The translations under genes and the position numbers were made by a program. Shown here one piece after another: positions 1-8,311 of a stretch of DNA of 64,000 bases. This DNA is from Chitinophaga pinensis (GTDB taxonomy: Bacteria > Bacteroidota > Bacteroidia > Chitinophagales > Chitinophagaceae), in the NCBI GenBank assembly GCA_902167325.1, contig LR632930.1, forward strand, positions 2,356,001-2,420,000, in the 5' to 3' direction. The notes under the pieces were generated by a model. It saw only the letters and a program-made list of their open reading frames with translations. It was not told the origin of the DNA and searched no databases. Every line of letters begins with the position of its first letter. Within the stretch, counting starts at the first letter, position 1.

Positions 1-515
1 ATGAACAGGAAGTCAGGCTTCTTTTCCTTCAGGTACGCAATGGCCACTTCAGTGGTAGCACTGTCTGTCGGACAATTCTGATCCTTGTTCACGGCTTTTT
101 TCGGGAACAGGTAACCAATGCCTCCCCAGGAATAGATCACGCCTGTTTCCGCATTTGGCTTTTGCTCACGTAGCAGGGTAAACAGGGAGGGGAAGAGGCC
201 GTACTGGTCCAGCTCACGGGGCTGTACCTCAGGTGTTTTGCTGCCCCACTCTGTGAAGCCATGCAGTTCGGGACCTGCCCCCATGATCATGGACGCCCAG
301 TTTACCGCGCTGGAAGAAGGCAATACGCTGCGGGCCTTCAGCGACCAGCTGCCATCTGCCATCATCTGCTTCATTACGGGATTATCGGCCTTTTCCATCG
401 CATAGGCGCCCAATCCGTCCATACCGATCAGGATCACGTGTTTTACGCCCTTTACCTGCGCCTTTGCGCCAAGGGCCATACACAACAATAAAGCTAAGTA
501 GCGAGCTTTCTTCAT
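1..515 (-). CDS. Alkaline phosphatase family protein (type I phosphodiesterase/nucleotide pyrophosphatase), 3' part missing
   Basis: The gene runs off the left edge; 171 codons from the start are present. The N-terminus (MKKARYLALLLCMALGAKAQ) is a signal peptide ending at a typical AKAQ site, so the product is periplasmic or surface-exposed. A metal-binding GMDGLGAYA motif follows at about residues 31-39, and SAVNWASMIMG at about 68-78 resembles the segment that carries the nucleophile in the NPP/alkaline phosphatase superfamily. The family hydrolyses phosphodiesters or phosphomonoesters; the substrate cannot be told. It is the last gene of the minus-strand group at the left edge and is separated from cutC by about 210 bp, so it may have its own promoter. 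Confidence 0.85.
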   Translation of the reverse strand, partial: MKKARYLALLLCMALGAKAQVKGVKHVILIGMDGLGAYAMEKADNPVMKQMMADGSWSLKARSVLPSSSAVNWASMIMGAGPELHGFTEWGSKTPEVQPRELDQYGLFPSLFTLLREQKPNAETGVIYSWGGIGYLFPKKAVNKDQNCPTDSATTEVAIAYLKEKKPDFLF

Positions 516-582
516 GTTTGGTCTAATTTAAAATTTATTTAATGTATCAGCAATGCTGCTTTTTTCACAAATAAGGAATGTG

Positions 583-640
583 GATAAAAGTAGTGTATGT
601 AACGTGTCTTTTGTTTAATATTTATACACATGTAGTGTAT
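583..640. promoter_or_regulatory. Possible operator: repeated GTAGTGTAT with an inverted repeat
   Basis: GTAGTGTAT occurs at 590-598 and again at 632-640, 42 bp apart (about four helical turns). The second copy forms the inverted repeat ATACAC-ATGTA-GTGTAT at 624-640. It lies upstream of the minus-strand phosphatase. Function is inferred from position only. Confidence 0.25.
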
Positions 641-686
641 TTAATGTAGCCGGACTATACAAATGCTTACCGGGCAAACATTCATT

Positions 687-707
687 CGGGAAGCGGAGGG
701 CTTCCCG
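687..707 (-). terminator. Weak hairpin after cutC
   Basis: CGGGAAGC/GCTTCCCG forms a perfect 8-bp stem just downstream of the cutC stop on the minus strand. There is no clear U-run after it, so termination is uncertain. Confidence 0.35.
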
Positions 708-728
708 TGCTTATCAAAATGGAGGTAA

Positions 729-1487
729 TCAGGTATTGAGTCCTTTCTCAGCTCCTTCACGGATCGCGCGTACGATAGGTGCCTGCGTAACGGAGATGCC
801 ATATTCCGGTACCCCGGGGATGCCACCCATGCTCACATTGGGATTGCGGTACTGCATACGGCTGTCTGTGTAATCACGGGCGGTGGAGTGGTATTCCGTT
901 GCGCCGGAAGCTTTTGCCAGCGCTTCAGCGTTGTGAGCGCGCAGGCCGGAGCCTGCCATTATCCGGATACGGCCTGCAGCTTTTTCAACCAGCTCTCTGA
1001 TAAGGGGGGCGCCTTCCATGGCAGTATTCCGCTGGCCGGAGGTGAGTATACGCTCACAGCCGGATGTAATGATATCTTCCATTGCCTGAAAAGCATTCTC
1101 TGTCATATCAAAAGCCCGGTGAAAGGTGACGCCCATGGGCTTTGCAGCTTCTACCAGCGCACGGGTGCGGGGGACGTCTACCTTGCCGTCTGCAGTTAGC
1201 AGGCCAATCACCACGCCATCACAGCCGAGTTGCTTACATACTTCGATATCCTTTTTCATGATACGGAACTCGGTATCGTCGTACAGGAAATCACCACCGC
1301 GCGGGCGGATGATGGGGTAGATCTTCAGGCTGCATTGCTCCCGTACCGCAGCGATCATGGCATGGCTGGGGGTAGTGCCGCCTTCGAGGAGGTTGTCGCA
1401 CAGTTCGATACGGTCTGCCCCGCCTTCCTCAGCGGCGATGCAGGAGGCCACGGAGGTGGCGCATATTTCCAGTGTGATATTCTTCAA
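729..1487 (-). CDS. cutC: Copper homeostasis protein CutC family
   Basis: A TIM-barrel protein of the CutC family. The N-terminal block KNITLEICATS followed by EEGGADRIELCDNL is the family signature, and FHRAFDM plus ILTSGQ further on are also characteristic. CutC has been linked to copper tolerance, but its reaction is not settled. I place the start at the TTG at 1487 (252 aa): it puts MKNITLEICA where family members normally begin. An upstream in-frame TTG at 1505 lies inside a likely -7 promoter box (TATTTTTG, minus strand 1510-1503). The gene follows glycosylasparaginase on the same strand but a hairpin lies between them, so it may be transcribed partly on its own. Confidence 0.9.
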   Translation of the reverse strand: MKNITLEICATSVASCIAAEEGGADRIELCDNLLEGGTTPSHAMIAAVREQCSLKIYPIIRPRGGDFLYDDTEFRIMKKDIEVCKQLGCDGVVIGLLTADGKVDVPRTRALVEAAKPMGVTFHRAFDMTENAFQAMEDIITSGCERILTSGQRNTAMEGAPLIRELVEKAAGRIRIMAGSGLRAHNAEALAKASGATEYHSTARDYTDSRMQYRNPNVSMGGIPGVPEYGISVTQAPIVRAIREGAEKGLNT

Positions 1488-1502
1488 CGTCGAGGTTTTA
1501 TG

Positions 1503-1546
1503 CAAAAATAGGGATCGGCTACCAGCAGGGCGCCGGGTAGCCGATC
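1503..1546 (-). terminator. Terminator-like hairpin abutting the cutC -7 promoter box
   Basis: GATCGGCTACC (1513-1523) pairs perfectly with GGTAGCCGATC (1536-1546). On the minus strand the stem is followed by CCTATTTTTG, which serves as the U-run of a terminator and also reads as the Bacteroidota -7 consensus TAnnTTTG for cutC. Confidence 0.55.
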
Positions 1547-1565
1547 AAATTATCTGGTAAACAGT

Positions 1566-2609
1566 TTACTGAAAGTAATATTTCCCTTTGATGAGTGTTT
1601 CTTCATTGGCTCCGGTAGTGCAGGCATAGCTGAATCCGGGATGCAGGCAGTAAGCGCCATGCTCACCTTTTTTGTTGAGGGCGAGGAAGCCGATCTGTAT
1701 CTCTTTAGCCTTGGCGGGCTTCTTTTTCACGATGCGCAACACTGCTTCTTTACAGGCAGCTTCGGGAGAATACCCCTGGCGCATCAGCTCTACCACGAGG
1801 AAGCTGCCCACTACACGGATCACTTCTTCACCAACACCGGTGGCAGTTGCAGCGCCCACTTCGTTATCAACATACAGGCCTGCTCCGATAATGGGAGAGT
1901 CGCCCACGCGGCCGTGCATTTTAAAAGCCATGCCGCTGGTGGTACACGCCCCGGAGAGGTTGCCCGCAGCGTCGAGGGCTACCATACCAATGGTATCGTG
2001 GTTCCAGGCGTTGCCGGGCAGGCGCAGCGGGTTGAATGCTGTGGTGCCTTTGCCTTCGTACGATTGGTTTTCGATATTGAGAACAGGTTTATACTCTGCT
2101 TTTTTGAGCCATTCTTTCCACGCCTTTTCTGATTCAGGGGTGAGGAGGTTTTCTTTCTGAAAGCCGTTCTCCAGTGCAAACTGGAGGGCACCATCGCCCA
2201 CGAGCATTACGTGCGGCGTTTTCTCCATCACTTTGCGGGCCACAGATATGGGGTGCTTGATATGCTCCATAGCGGCTACGGAACCACAGTTCCCCAGCTC
2301 GTCCATGATGCAGGCATCCAGCGTAACACGGCCGTCCCGGTCGGGGAAGCCGCCATAACCTACGGTTTGGTTCTTGGGGTCGGCTTCGGGCACATGTACG
2401 CCGGCTTCAACAGCGTCGAGTGCACGGCCGCCTTTACCCAGTACATCCCAGGCAGCGCGGTTGGCGGCAATACCGAAGTCCCAGGTAGAAACAACGATAG
2501 GTTTCCGCGCGGAGCCGCTGCGGGAAGATGCTACAGCCGGGATACCATCCAGCGAAAGCGTTGCGGCACCCAGTGCGGCGGTTTTCAAAAAGTTCCTTCT
2601 GCTCTTCAT
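1566..2609 (-). CDS. N4-(beta-N-acetylglucosaminyl)-L-asparaginase (glycosylasparaginase)
   Basis: Cleaves the bond between GlcNAc and asparagine left after N-glycoprotein breakdown. The 347-aa product begins with a twin-arginine signal (SRRNFLKTAALGAA), so it is exported folded. It belongs to the Ntn-hydrolase asparaginase-2 family: the precursor self-cleaves before a Thr, visible here as HDTIGMVALD with Thr206 as the new N-terminal nucleophile, and the GDSPIIGAGLYVDNEVGAA block forms the substrate pocket. It lies 23 bp downstream of the ROK kinase on the same strand and is probably co-transcribed with it and with the sugar permease, consistent with use of the released GlcNAc. Confidence 0.93.
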   Translation of the reverse strand: MKSRRNFLKTAALGAATLSLDGIPAVASSRSGSARKPIVVSTWDFGIAANRAAWDVLGKGGRALDAVEAGVHVPEADPKNQTVGYGGFPDRDGRVTLDACIMDELGNCGSVAAMEHIKHPISVARKVMEKTPHVMLVGDGALQFALENGFQKENLLTPESEKAWKEWLKKAEYKPVLNIENQSYEGKGTTAFNPLRLPGNAWNHDTIGMVALDAAGNLSGACTTSGMAFKMHGRVGDSPIIGAGLYVDNEVGAATATGVGEEVIRVVGSFLVVELMRQGYSPEAACKEAVLRIVKKKPAKAKEIQIGFLALNKKGEHGAYCLHPGFSYACTTGANEETLIKGKYYFQ

Positions 2610-2632
2610 ACTACACGGTTTGAAAACGGATA

Positions 2633-3598
2633 TTAATCTTTCATTTCCCAGGCCATGGCGCTGGCGCCGAGGATGGCGGCGTCGCTTTCCTTCAGCTCGG
2701 AGAAAAGCAATTTAACTTTATTCTGGAAGATGGGCAGGAGGTTCACTTCCATATGCTCCCGCACGGGGCGCATGATGAGGTCGCCTGCCTGTGTGAGACC
2801 GCCAAAAAGCACGATGGCTTCGGGGCTGGAGAACATTACGAAGTTGGCGAGCGCTTCTCCAAGTACTTTACCGGTGAACTCGTATATCTCTATCGCCAGT
2901 TTATCGCCTTTGATGGCGGCTTCGTAAATGAGCTTGGAATCAATTTCTTCCCGGCTGTGGCTGCGGAGCATGCTTTCCAGTTCGGGATGTGCTTCCAGCA
3001 GTTCGAGGGCGGTATTGGTAACCCCTGTTGCGGATGCGTAAGATTCCAGGGAACCGCGTGCACCCGTTCCGGGATGGAGGCGGCCGCCAGGTACCACGAT
3101 CACGTGGCCAAGCTCGCCGGCAAAACCGTCGTGACCATATATCAGCTGGCCGTTTGCAACAATACCGCTGCCTACGCCGGTGCCGAGGGTGATGGTGATA
3201 AAATCTTTCATGCCGCGGGCAGAGCCGTAGGTCATTTCACCCAGTGCCGCCGCATTGGCGTCGTTGGTTAATACTGTTGGGAGGCCAAAAAGGTCTTCCA
3301 GCATTTGCGCCAGGGGCACGATGCCTTTCCAGCGCAGATTAGGAGCGTATTCGATGTTACCGGTGTAGTAGTTACCGTTGGGGGCACCTACGCCGATTCC
3401 GCGGATGTTCTCGATACCGCCAACCTGATCGATCAGTTTGATAAGCCGCCCGTGCAGCTCTTCGAGAAACATGGTTACTTCTTCGTGTGCTTTGGTTGAC
3501 ATGCGGTCCTGGCAAAGAATGTTGCCACGACGGTCTACAATACCGAATTTAGTGTTCGTTCCACCGATATCAATGCCCACCGCTAGTTGCTGACTCAT
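2633..3598 (-). CDS. ROK family sugar kinase
   Basis: 321 aa, probably phosphorylating glucose or an amino sugar with ATP in the cytoplasm. The phosphate-binding motif DIGGTNTK is at residues 10-17, the catalytic [11 protein letters not shown] block at 111-121 (Asp113), and the [12 protein letters not shown] loop at 136-147. The ROK zinc site normally has several cysteines (CxCGxxGCxE); here the equivalent segment (about 171-185) reads [15 protein letters not shown] with no cysteine, so the metal site is missing or altered. Its start codon lies inside the end of the upstream permease gene (29-bp overlap), which shows co-transcription. Substrate is inferred from neighbours: glucose or GlcNAc. 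Confidence 0.9.
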   Translation of the reverse strand: MSQQLAVGIDIGGTNTKFGIVDRRGNILCQDRMSTKAHEEVTMFLEELHGRLIKLIDQVGGIENIRGIGVGAPNGNYYTGNIEYAPNLRWKGIVPLAQMLEDLFGLPTVLTNDANAAALGEMTYGSARGMKDFITITLGTGVGSGIVANGQLIYGHDGFAGELGHVIVVPGGRLHPGTGARGSLESYASATGVTNTALELLEAHPELESMLRSHSREEIDSKLIYEAAIKGDKLAIEIYEFTGKVLGEALANFVMFSSPEAIVLFGGLTQAGDLIMRPVREHMEVNLLPIFQNKVKLLFSELKESDAAILGASAMAWEMKD

Positions 3599-5198
3599 AG
3601 TCTATTCCTTGGGAGTTTAAAATTGATTTTACGCGTAATGCGAAGAATGCCAGGTATGCGAAACATGCCACAGGCACGATGTAAGATAAATGAATGCCGA
3701 TGGTGTCAGCGATACCGCCCTGTAACGGGGGGATAAGAGCTCCGCCGAGGATCATCATGATCAGGAAAGAAGAGCCCTGGCCGGTGTATTTACCGAGGCC
3801 TGCGATGGAGAGGCTGAAGATGCAGGGCCACATCACGGAGCAGAAAAGGCCGCCGCTGATGAAAGCGAAGGTAGCTACTGCGCCGGAGGTGAACAGGCCT
3901 ATGATCATTGCTGCGGTACCCATGATACCGAAGGTGAGCAGCGTCTTGGCAGGTTTTTCCTGTCCGTAGAAGAAGCCTGCGATCTGGATCACAATGCAGA
4001 TGGCGAAGGGATACAATATAGTAATGTCATTGCCTTTCATGGCGTTGGCACCGAGGATGACGGCGTATGCGATGAAGGGTACCACTACAGAAAGCACCTG
4101 GCGTGCAGTTTTGGAAATGTTGAATACGGAGATGGCACCTGTCCAGCGGCCAATCATGAGGCCTCCCCAGAAAATCGAGATATAGGGGCTGATTTCGGAT
4201 TCATGCAAGCCTTCCAGTGTGAGAAATCCTGGTGTTTTCAGCAATTCGCCGAGGTTGGAGGAAGCACTGACTTCCACACCCACATATACGAAAATGGCGA
4301 TCATTCCCATGATCAGCTGCGGGTATTTCATGGCACCCCAGCCTTCGCCATTAGAGCGGGCGGTGAACTGGCTGTAGAACAGGATCACGAGGATGCCGAT
4401 AATTCCGGCGATGAAGTAGGGGAGCGGATGGGTGGTTACGCCAGTTCCGATTGCGATCACTACGAACATCAGGGTGATGCCGAGGAGAGAGCGGGTGGCT
4501 TTGGGAGAAGATTCGAAATGATCGTCTTCTGTACCCTTTGGCATTTTAGTAGCAGCGAATATGCCTGCTGCAGCTAAAAAGAGGCCTACCAGGGTAATAT
4601 AAAGGATATTAATCTTGCTGAGGTCAGTATCTCCTGTTGTTCCGCTCACTTTAGCAGAACCGAAAAGGAGTATGCTTACAATGATGGGACCAATAGTGGT
4701 ACCGAAGGAGTTAACACCACCTGCGAGGTTAAGACGGTGTGCTCCGCCTGCAGGGTCACCGAGGAGGATGGCGAAGGGATTAGCAGCAGTTTGCTGAAGA
4801 GAGAAGCCCAGTGCTACAATGAAGTATGCACCGAGGATCAGGTAGAAGGCAGCGGTTTTATCTGTCATACCCAGCCCAAGGTTAACTGCGCCTATAGTGG
4901 CAGCAGCACCCACGCCGGAGATGAGTAAACCATATATGATACCTTTTTTGAAACCGATCCTGTTCAGGATATCTACCCCCTTCATGGCAGAAAGCAAATA
5001 GAGTATGAGTGACCCTACGAAGTAGGCACCGTAAAAGGCGAAGTCGATTAGCTGTGACTGGATCTGTGTTAGTCCGAAGTGGGCTTTACAGAAGGGTATC
5101 AGTATGCTATTGGAGGCCGCAACGAAGCCCCAGAAAAAGAAAACGAGTACAAGTACGGAAAACGACGGATGCGTACCCTGTTTATTTGGCGTGGACAT
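3570..5198 (-). CDS. Sugar:proton symporter, MFS (FucP/GluP/NagP-like)
   Basis: A 542-aa inner-membrane permease with about 12 or more hydrophobic segments. Family features are [17 protein letters not shown] near the N-terminus, the [13 protein letters not shown] segment and [14 protein letters not shown] near the C-terminus. It is longer than the usual 410-440 aa of this family, with extra loops around residues 200-240 and 270-300. It heads the minus-strand run permease-ROK kinase-glycosylasparaginase, overlapping the kinase by 29 bp, which fits uptake of a hexose or N-acetylglucosamine followed by phosphorylation. Exact sugar unknown. Confidence 0.92.
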   Translation of the reverse strand: MSTPNKQGTHPSFSVLVLVFFFWGFVAASNSILIPFCKAHFGLTQIQSQLIDFAFYGAYFVGSLILYLLSAMKGVDILNRIGFKKGIIYGLLISGVGAAATIGAVNLGLGMTDKTAAFYLILGAYFIVALGFSLQQTAANPFAILLGDPAGGAHRLNLAGGVNSFGTTIGPIIVSILLFGSAKVSGTTGDTDLSKINILYITLVGLFLAAAGIFAATKMPKGTEDDHFESSPKATRSLLGITLMFVVIAIGTGVTTHPLPYFIAGIIGILVILFYSQFTARSNGEGWGAMKYPQLIMGMIAIFVYVGVEVSASSNLGELLKTPGFLTLEGLHESEISPYISIFWGGLMIGRWTGAISVFNISKTARQVLSVVVPFIAYAVILGANAMKGNDITILYPFAICIVIQIAGFFYGQEKPAKTLLTFGIMGTAAMIIGLFTSGAVATFAFISGGLFCSVMWPCIFSLSIAGLGKYTGQGSSFLIMMILGGALIPPLQGGIADTIGIHLSYIVPVACFAYLAFFALRVKSILNSQGIDYESATSGGH

Positions 5199-5229
5199 AT
5201 ACCGTTAAATTTTGGTAAAATTATGGGTC

Positions 5230-5263
5230 TAAATGTATAATTAATTTTTTGAGAAAAGGACAA
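5230..5263 (-). promoter_or_regulatory. Probable promoter of the permease-kinase-asparaginase run
   Basis: On the minus strand a TTG (5263-5261) is followed after 23 bp by TACATTTA (5237-5230), one mismatch from TAnnTTTG. It lies 32 bp upstream of the permease start. Confidence 0.4.
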
Positions 5264-5384
5264 AAACTGCTGGGAATGTTGCATTATTTTACATTGCTCA
5301 AACGTTTTAGCTAATATATTTATGAATTTAGCGAATTGTTCATTATGTTCGTGGCATTCTTGAACAATCAACCTTTGCAAGCTA

Positions 5385-6716
5385 ATGAGTAGCAAAACCA
5401 TTACTATGACCGCTCCGCAGGAAGGAGGGTACAAACAGGCCATGTTAATTATTGGTGGTCTCTTCGCCGTTTTCGGCTTCGTGACCTGGCTGAACGCTTC
5501 CCTTATCCAGTTCCTTCAGCTTTTGTGTGATCTGACTGATTCACAGGCCTTAATGGTTACATTCGCATTCTACATCCCTTACTTCCTCTGGTCTCTGCCT
5601 TCTTCCGTAGTCCTCAAAAAGCTCGGTTTTAAGAATGGTATGGCTATTGGTCTTGTAGTAATGGCCATCGGTTCCATCGTGTTCATACCGGCTGCCAACA
5701 GCAAAAGCTTCATCCTGTTCCTGGTGGGCCTTTTCATCCAGGGTGCAGGCCTTTCGCTGCTGCAAACCGCCACTAACCCTTACGTGAGCATTCTCGGCCC
5801 CATCGAAAGCGCTGCACAGCGTATTTCCATCATGGGTATCTGTAATAAACTGGCAGGTGTGATCAGCCCTCTGATCCTCTCCTCCATCCTCCTCAAGAAC
5901 GCAACTGAGGTAGAGATTAAAATCAAATCTACTACCGATGCAGTGGTTAAATCCCAGCTGCTCGACGAGCTGGCTGGCCGTGTAATCATGCCTTACATCG
6001 TGCTCACCCTGTTCCTCCTCGTGGTTGCTTTCCTTATCCGCCGCTCTACCCTGCCTGAAATCGAAGCAGAAGAAACCGACAGCTCAGGTGCCTCCGTACC
6101 TGCACGCAGCTCCCTCGGTAAATACCCCTACCTCTGGCTGGGTGCCCTCTGTATCTTCGTTTACGTAGGTGTGGAAGTAATGGCTGGTGACGTAATCGGT
6201 ACCTACGGTAAAAGCGTTGGCCTCAGCGCAGACGCTGCTAAATACTTTAGCTCCTTCACACTCGGTTCCATGCTGGTTGGTTATGTGATCGGTATCTTCA
6301 CCATCCCGAAATATCTCTCGCAGGATATGGCCCTCAGAGGTTCTGCCGTTCTCGGTATCCTCTTTACCGTTGGCGCTTACCTGACAGACGGATCTACTGC
6401 AGTTACCTGCATCGCTCTCCTCGGTTTTGCTAACGCCCTCATGTGGCCCGCTATTTTCCCCCTCGCTATCGAAGGCCTGGGCAAATACACCAAGATCGGC
6501 TCGGCCATCCTTGTAATGGGTATCGCTGGTGGGGCCATCCTCCCGCAGATCTATACCGGCCTGTACGAAGAGTCCAGCCTGCTCGGCTTCGCCCTGCATT
6601 CCGACGGCGTGACGTTTAAATCCGCCTTCCTCTACGCCATGGTACCCTGCTATATCTACATTCTGTTCTTCGCCCTTAAAGGCCATATGATCGGTAAGGT
6701 TAGAGCTGCTAAATAA
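5385..6716 (+). CDS. Sugar MFS transporter (FucP/GluP family)
   Basis: 443 aa, about 12 membrane segments, divergent from the first permease and related to it. Signature segments are FAVFGFVTWLNASLIQFLQ near the N-terminus, LQTATNPYVSILGP at about residues 126-139 and the repeated GLGKYTKIGSAILVMG/GGAILPQ block near the C-terminus. Members import L-fucose, glucose or galactose with protons. Because galactokinase follows on the same strand and a fucosidase lies in the same region, galactose or fucose are reasonable substrates, but this is inference. A strong terminator follows directly, so galactokinase is probably transcribed separately. Confidence 0.92.
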   Translation: MSSKTITMTAPQEGGYKQAMLIIGGLFAVFGFVTWLNASLIQFLQLLCDLTDSQALMVTFAFYIPYFLWSLPSSVVLKKLGFKNGMAIGLVVMAIGSIVFIPAANSKSFILFLVGLFIQGAGLSLLQTATNPYVSILGPIESAAQRISIMGICNKLAGVISPLILSSILLKNATEVEIKIKSTTDAVVKSQLLDELAGRVIMPYIVLTLFLLVVAFLIRRSTLPEIEAEETDSSGASVPARSSLGKYPYLWLGALCIFVYVGVEVMAGDVIGTYGKSVGLSADAAKYFSSFTLGSMLVGYVIGIFTIPKYLSQDMALRGSAVLGILFTVGAYLTDGSTAVTCIALLGFANALMWPAIFPLAIEGLGKYTKIGSAILVMGIAGGAILPQIYTGLYEESSLLGFALHSDGVTFKSAFLYAMVPCYIYILFFALKGHMIGKVRAAK

Positions 6717-6740
6717 TTACTTTTGCTAAGTATACCGAAA

Positions 6741-6766
6741 GGGCTGTCGTAAGACAGCCCTTTTTT
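6741..6766 (+). terminator. Rho-independent terminator after the sugar permease
   Basis: GGGCTGTC-GTAA-GACAGCCC, a perfect 8-bp stem, followed by six T. Confidence 0.9.
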
Positions 6767-6818
6767 AGTTACGTCAGCTCTCAATTAGTTAATATCCTAC
6801 CGGATTCGTGATTTTCAT

Positions 6819-6903
6819 CCTTCAGCCATCCTTCAGTGATCCTTCAGTCATCCCCCAGGGAAGCACCCCTTTCACTGAAGGTTCACTGAAGGATGACTGA
6901 ACA
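6819..6903. repeat. Inverted array of 11-bp repeats: 3 direct units, 19-nt spacer, 3 inverted units
   Basis: Three tandem 11-mers (CCTTCAGCCAT, CCTTCAGTGAT, CCTTCAGTCAT; 6819-6851) are followed by a 19-nt spacer (6852-6870) and then three 11-mers in inverse orientation (TTCACTGAAGG twice, then a decayed ATGACTGAACA; 6871-6903). The 30-nt arms 6821-6850 and 6872-6901 match at 27 of 30 positions. The element lies in the 305-bp gap between the permease terminator and galactokinase and contains no gene. A second element with the same geometry but different sequence is at 38289-38384. Confidence 0.9.
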
Positions 6904-7071
6904 ATGGTAGTGCAAATAATTGATATTGAATTGTTTGTGAAATGCCCGAAAACAGTGCGAAAGCGGTGGTTCTGATAGTATATTAGCATGTATGAATCTT
7001 GCCGGCGGAACCCACATCCTTTTGATTACTACTGTTTTTTATTACTTTTAGGTGTAAAATATACCCTTATA

Positions 7072-8238
7072 ATGATAGCCACAGCCACCAAGGAGTTTCG
7101 CCAGCGTTTTAACAGGGAGCCCATTATCATCAGCTCCCCGGGAAGGATCAACCTGATCGGAGAACATACCGACTATAACGAAGGGTTCGTATTACCCGCC
7201 GCCATCGACAAGCGCATCATTTACGCCATTGCCCTCAATGGTACCGATACCTGTAACGCTTATGCCATGTTCAGCGGCGAATCTGCCTCTTTCTCCCTCC
7301 ATAACATCGAACCCGGTGGCGACTGGATCAATTACCTCAAAGGCGTGGTGTATCATCTGCAGCAGAAAGGTCATGAAGTAAAAGGGTTCGATTGCGTTAT
7401 TACCGGAGATATTCCCATTGGTGCCGGTATGAGTAGTTCCGCCGCCGTAGAAGGGGGCCTGGCCGTAGCACTCGATCATCTCCTCGGTTTTAATCTCAGC
7501 CGGATGGAAATGGCACGTATCGGTCAACTGGCCGAACATACCTTCCCCGGTGTGAAGTGCGGTATTATGGACCAGTTTGCCAACCTGCACGGGCGGAAAG
7601 ACAGTGTAATGCTGCTCGACTGCCGCAGCCTCGATTTTCAATACTTCCCATTCAGTTTTTCTTCAGAAGTGAAAGTAGTGCTGGTTAACTCCATGGTCCA
7701 TCACTCCCTCGCATCCTCAGAATACAATGTACGCCGGGCTCAATGTGAAGAAGGGGTAAAGATCCTTCAACAGGTATATCCCTCTGCCAACAGCCTGCGC
7801 GATTTCACTTCCGCACAGGTGCAGCAACAGCAACATCTGCTTCCTGCCAAAGTGTATGACCGCTGCCTTTACGTAACACAGGAAAATGAGCGTGTAGAGA
7901 AAGCCTGTGCGCATCTGCAGCGTAATGAACTGAAAGAAGCCGGTGCTCTTATGTTCGCTTCGCATGAAGGACTGAGCAAACTGTATGAAGTATCGTGCCC
8001 GGAGCTGGACTTCCTTGCCCAGCTGGCAGCACAACGCCCTGAAGTAGCAGGTGCCCGCATGATGGGAGGCGGCTTTGGCGGTTGTACCATCAACCTCGTG
8101 GAAACTGAGAAAGTAGATACCTTCTGCGATTTCGTACAGGAGCAGTTCCGCCTGCGTTACGGTGTTTCCCCGGAAATTTATATTACCACTATCGAAGACG
8201 GCGCTAAAGTGGAATTGGCTGCGGAAGCTGTTGCATAA
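7072..8238 (+). CDS. galK: Galactokinase
   Basis: Phosphorylates galactose to galactose-1-phosphate with ATP (Leloir pathway). GHMP-kinase fold, 388 aa, the normal length. The galactokinase signature GRINLIGEHTDYNEGFVLP lies at about residues 23-41, the ATP loop PIGAGMSSSAAVEGG follows at about 117-131, and the C-terminal GHMP motif is GGGFGGCTINLV. I chose the ATG at 7072, because the 28 residues that an upstream ATG at 6988 would add do not match the family. No other Leloir gene is nearby. A bidirectional terminator follows. Confidence 0.95.
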   Translation: MIATATKEFRQRFNREPIIISSPGRINLIGEHTDYNEGFVLPAAIDKRIIYAIALNGTDTCNAYAMFSGESASFSLHNIEPGGDWINYLKGVVYHLQQKGHEVKGFDCVITGDIPIGAGMSSSAAVEGGLAVALDHLLGFNLSRMEMARIGQLAEHTFPGVKCGIMDQFANLHGRKDSVMLLDCRSLDFQYFPFSFSSEVKVVLVNSMVHHSLASSEYNVRRAQCEEGVKILQQVYPSANSLRDFTSAQVQQQQHLLPAKVYDRCLYVTQENERVEKACAHLQRNELKEAGALMFASHEGLSKLYEVSCPELDFLAQLAAQRPEVAGARMMGGGFGGCTINLVETEKVDTFCDFVQEQFRLRYGVSPEIYITTIEDGAKVELAAEAVA

Positions 8239-8260
8239 AATATTCACCAGGTGTAATAAA

Positions 8261-8292
8261 AAAAGCCGGCTGCAATTGCGCCGGCTTTTTTT
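8261..8292. terminator. Bidirectional terminator between galK and the PorV-like gene
   Basis: AAAGCCGGC/GCCGGCTTT stem around a short loop, with an A-run on one side and a T-run on the other, placed between two converging genes. Confidence 0.85.
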
Positions 8293-8311
8293 ATTGGGAT
8301 AAATGTTTGAA

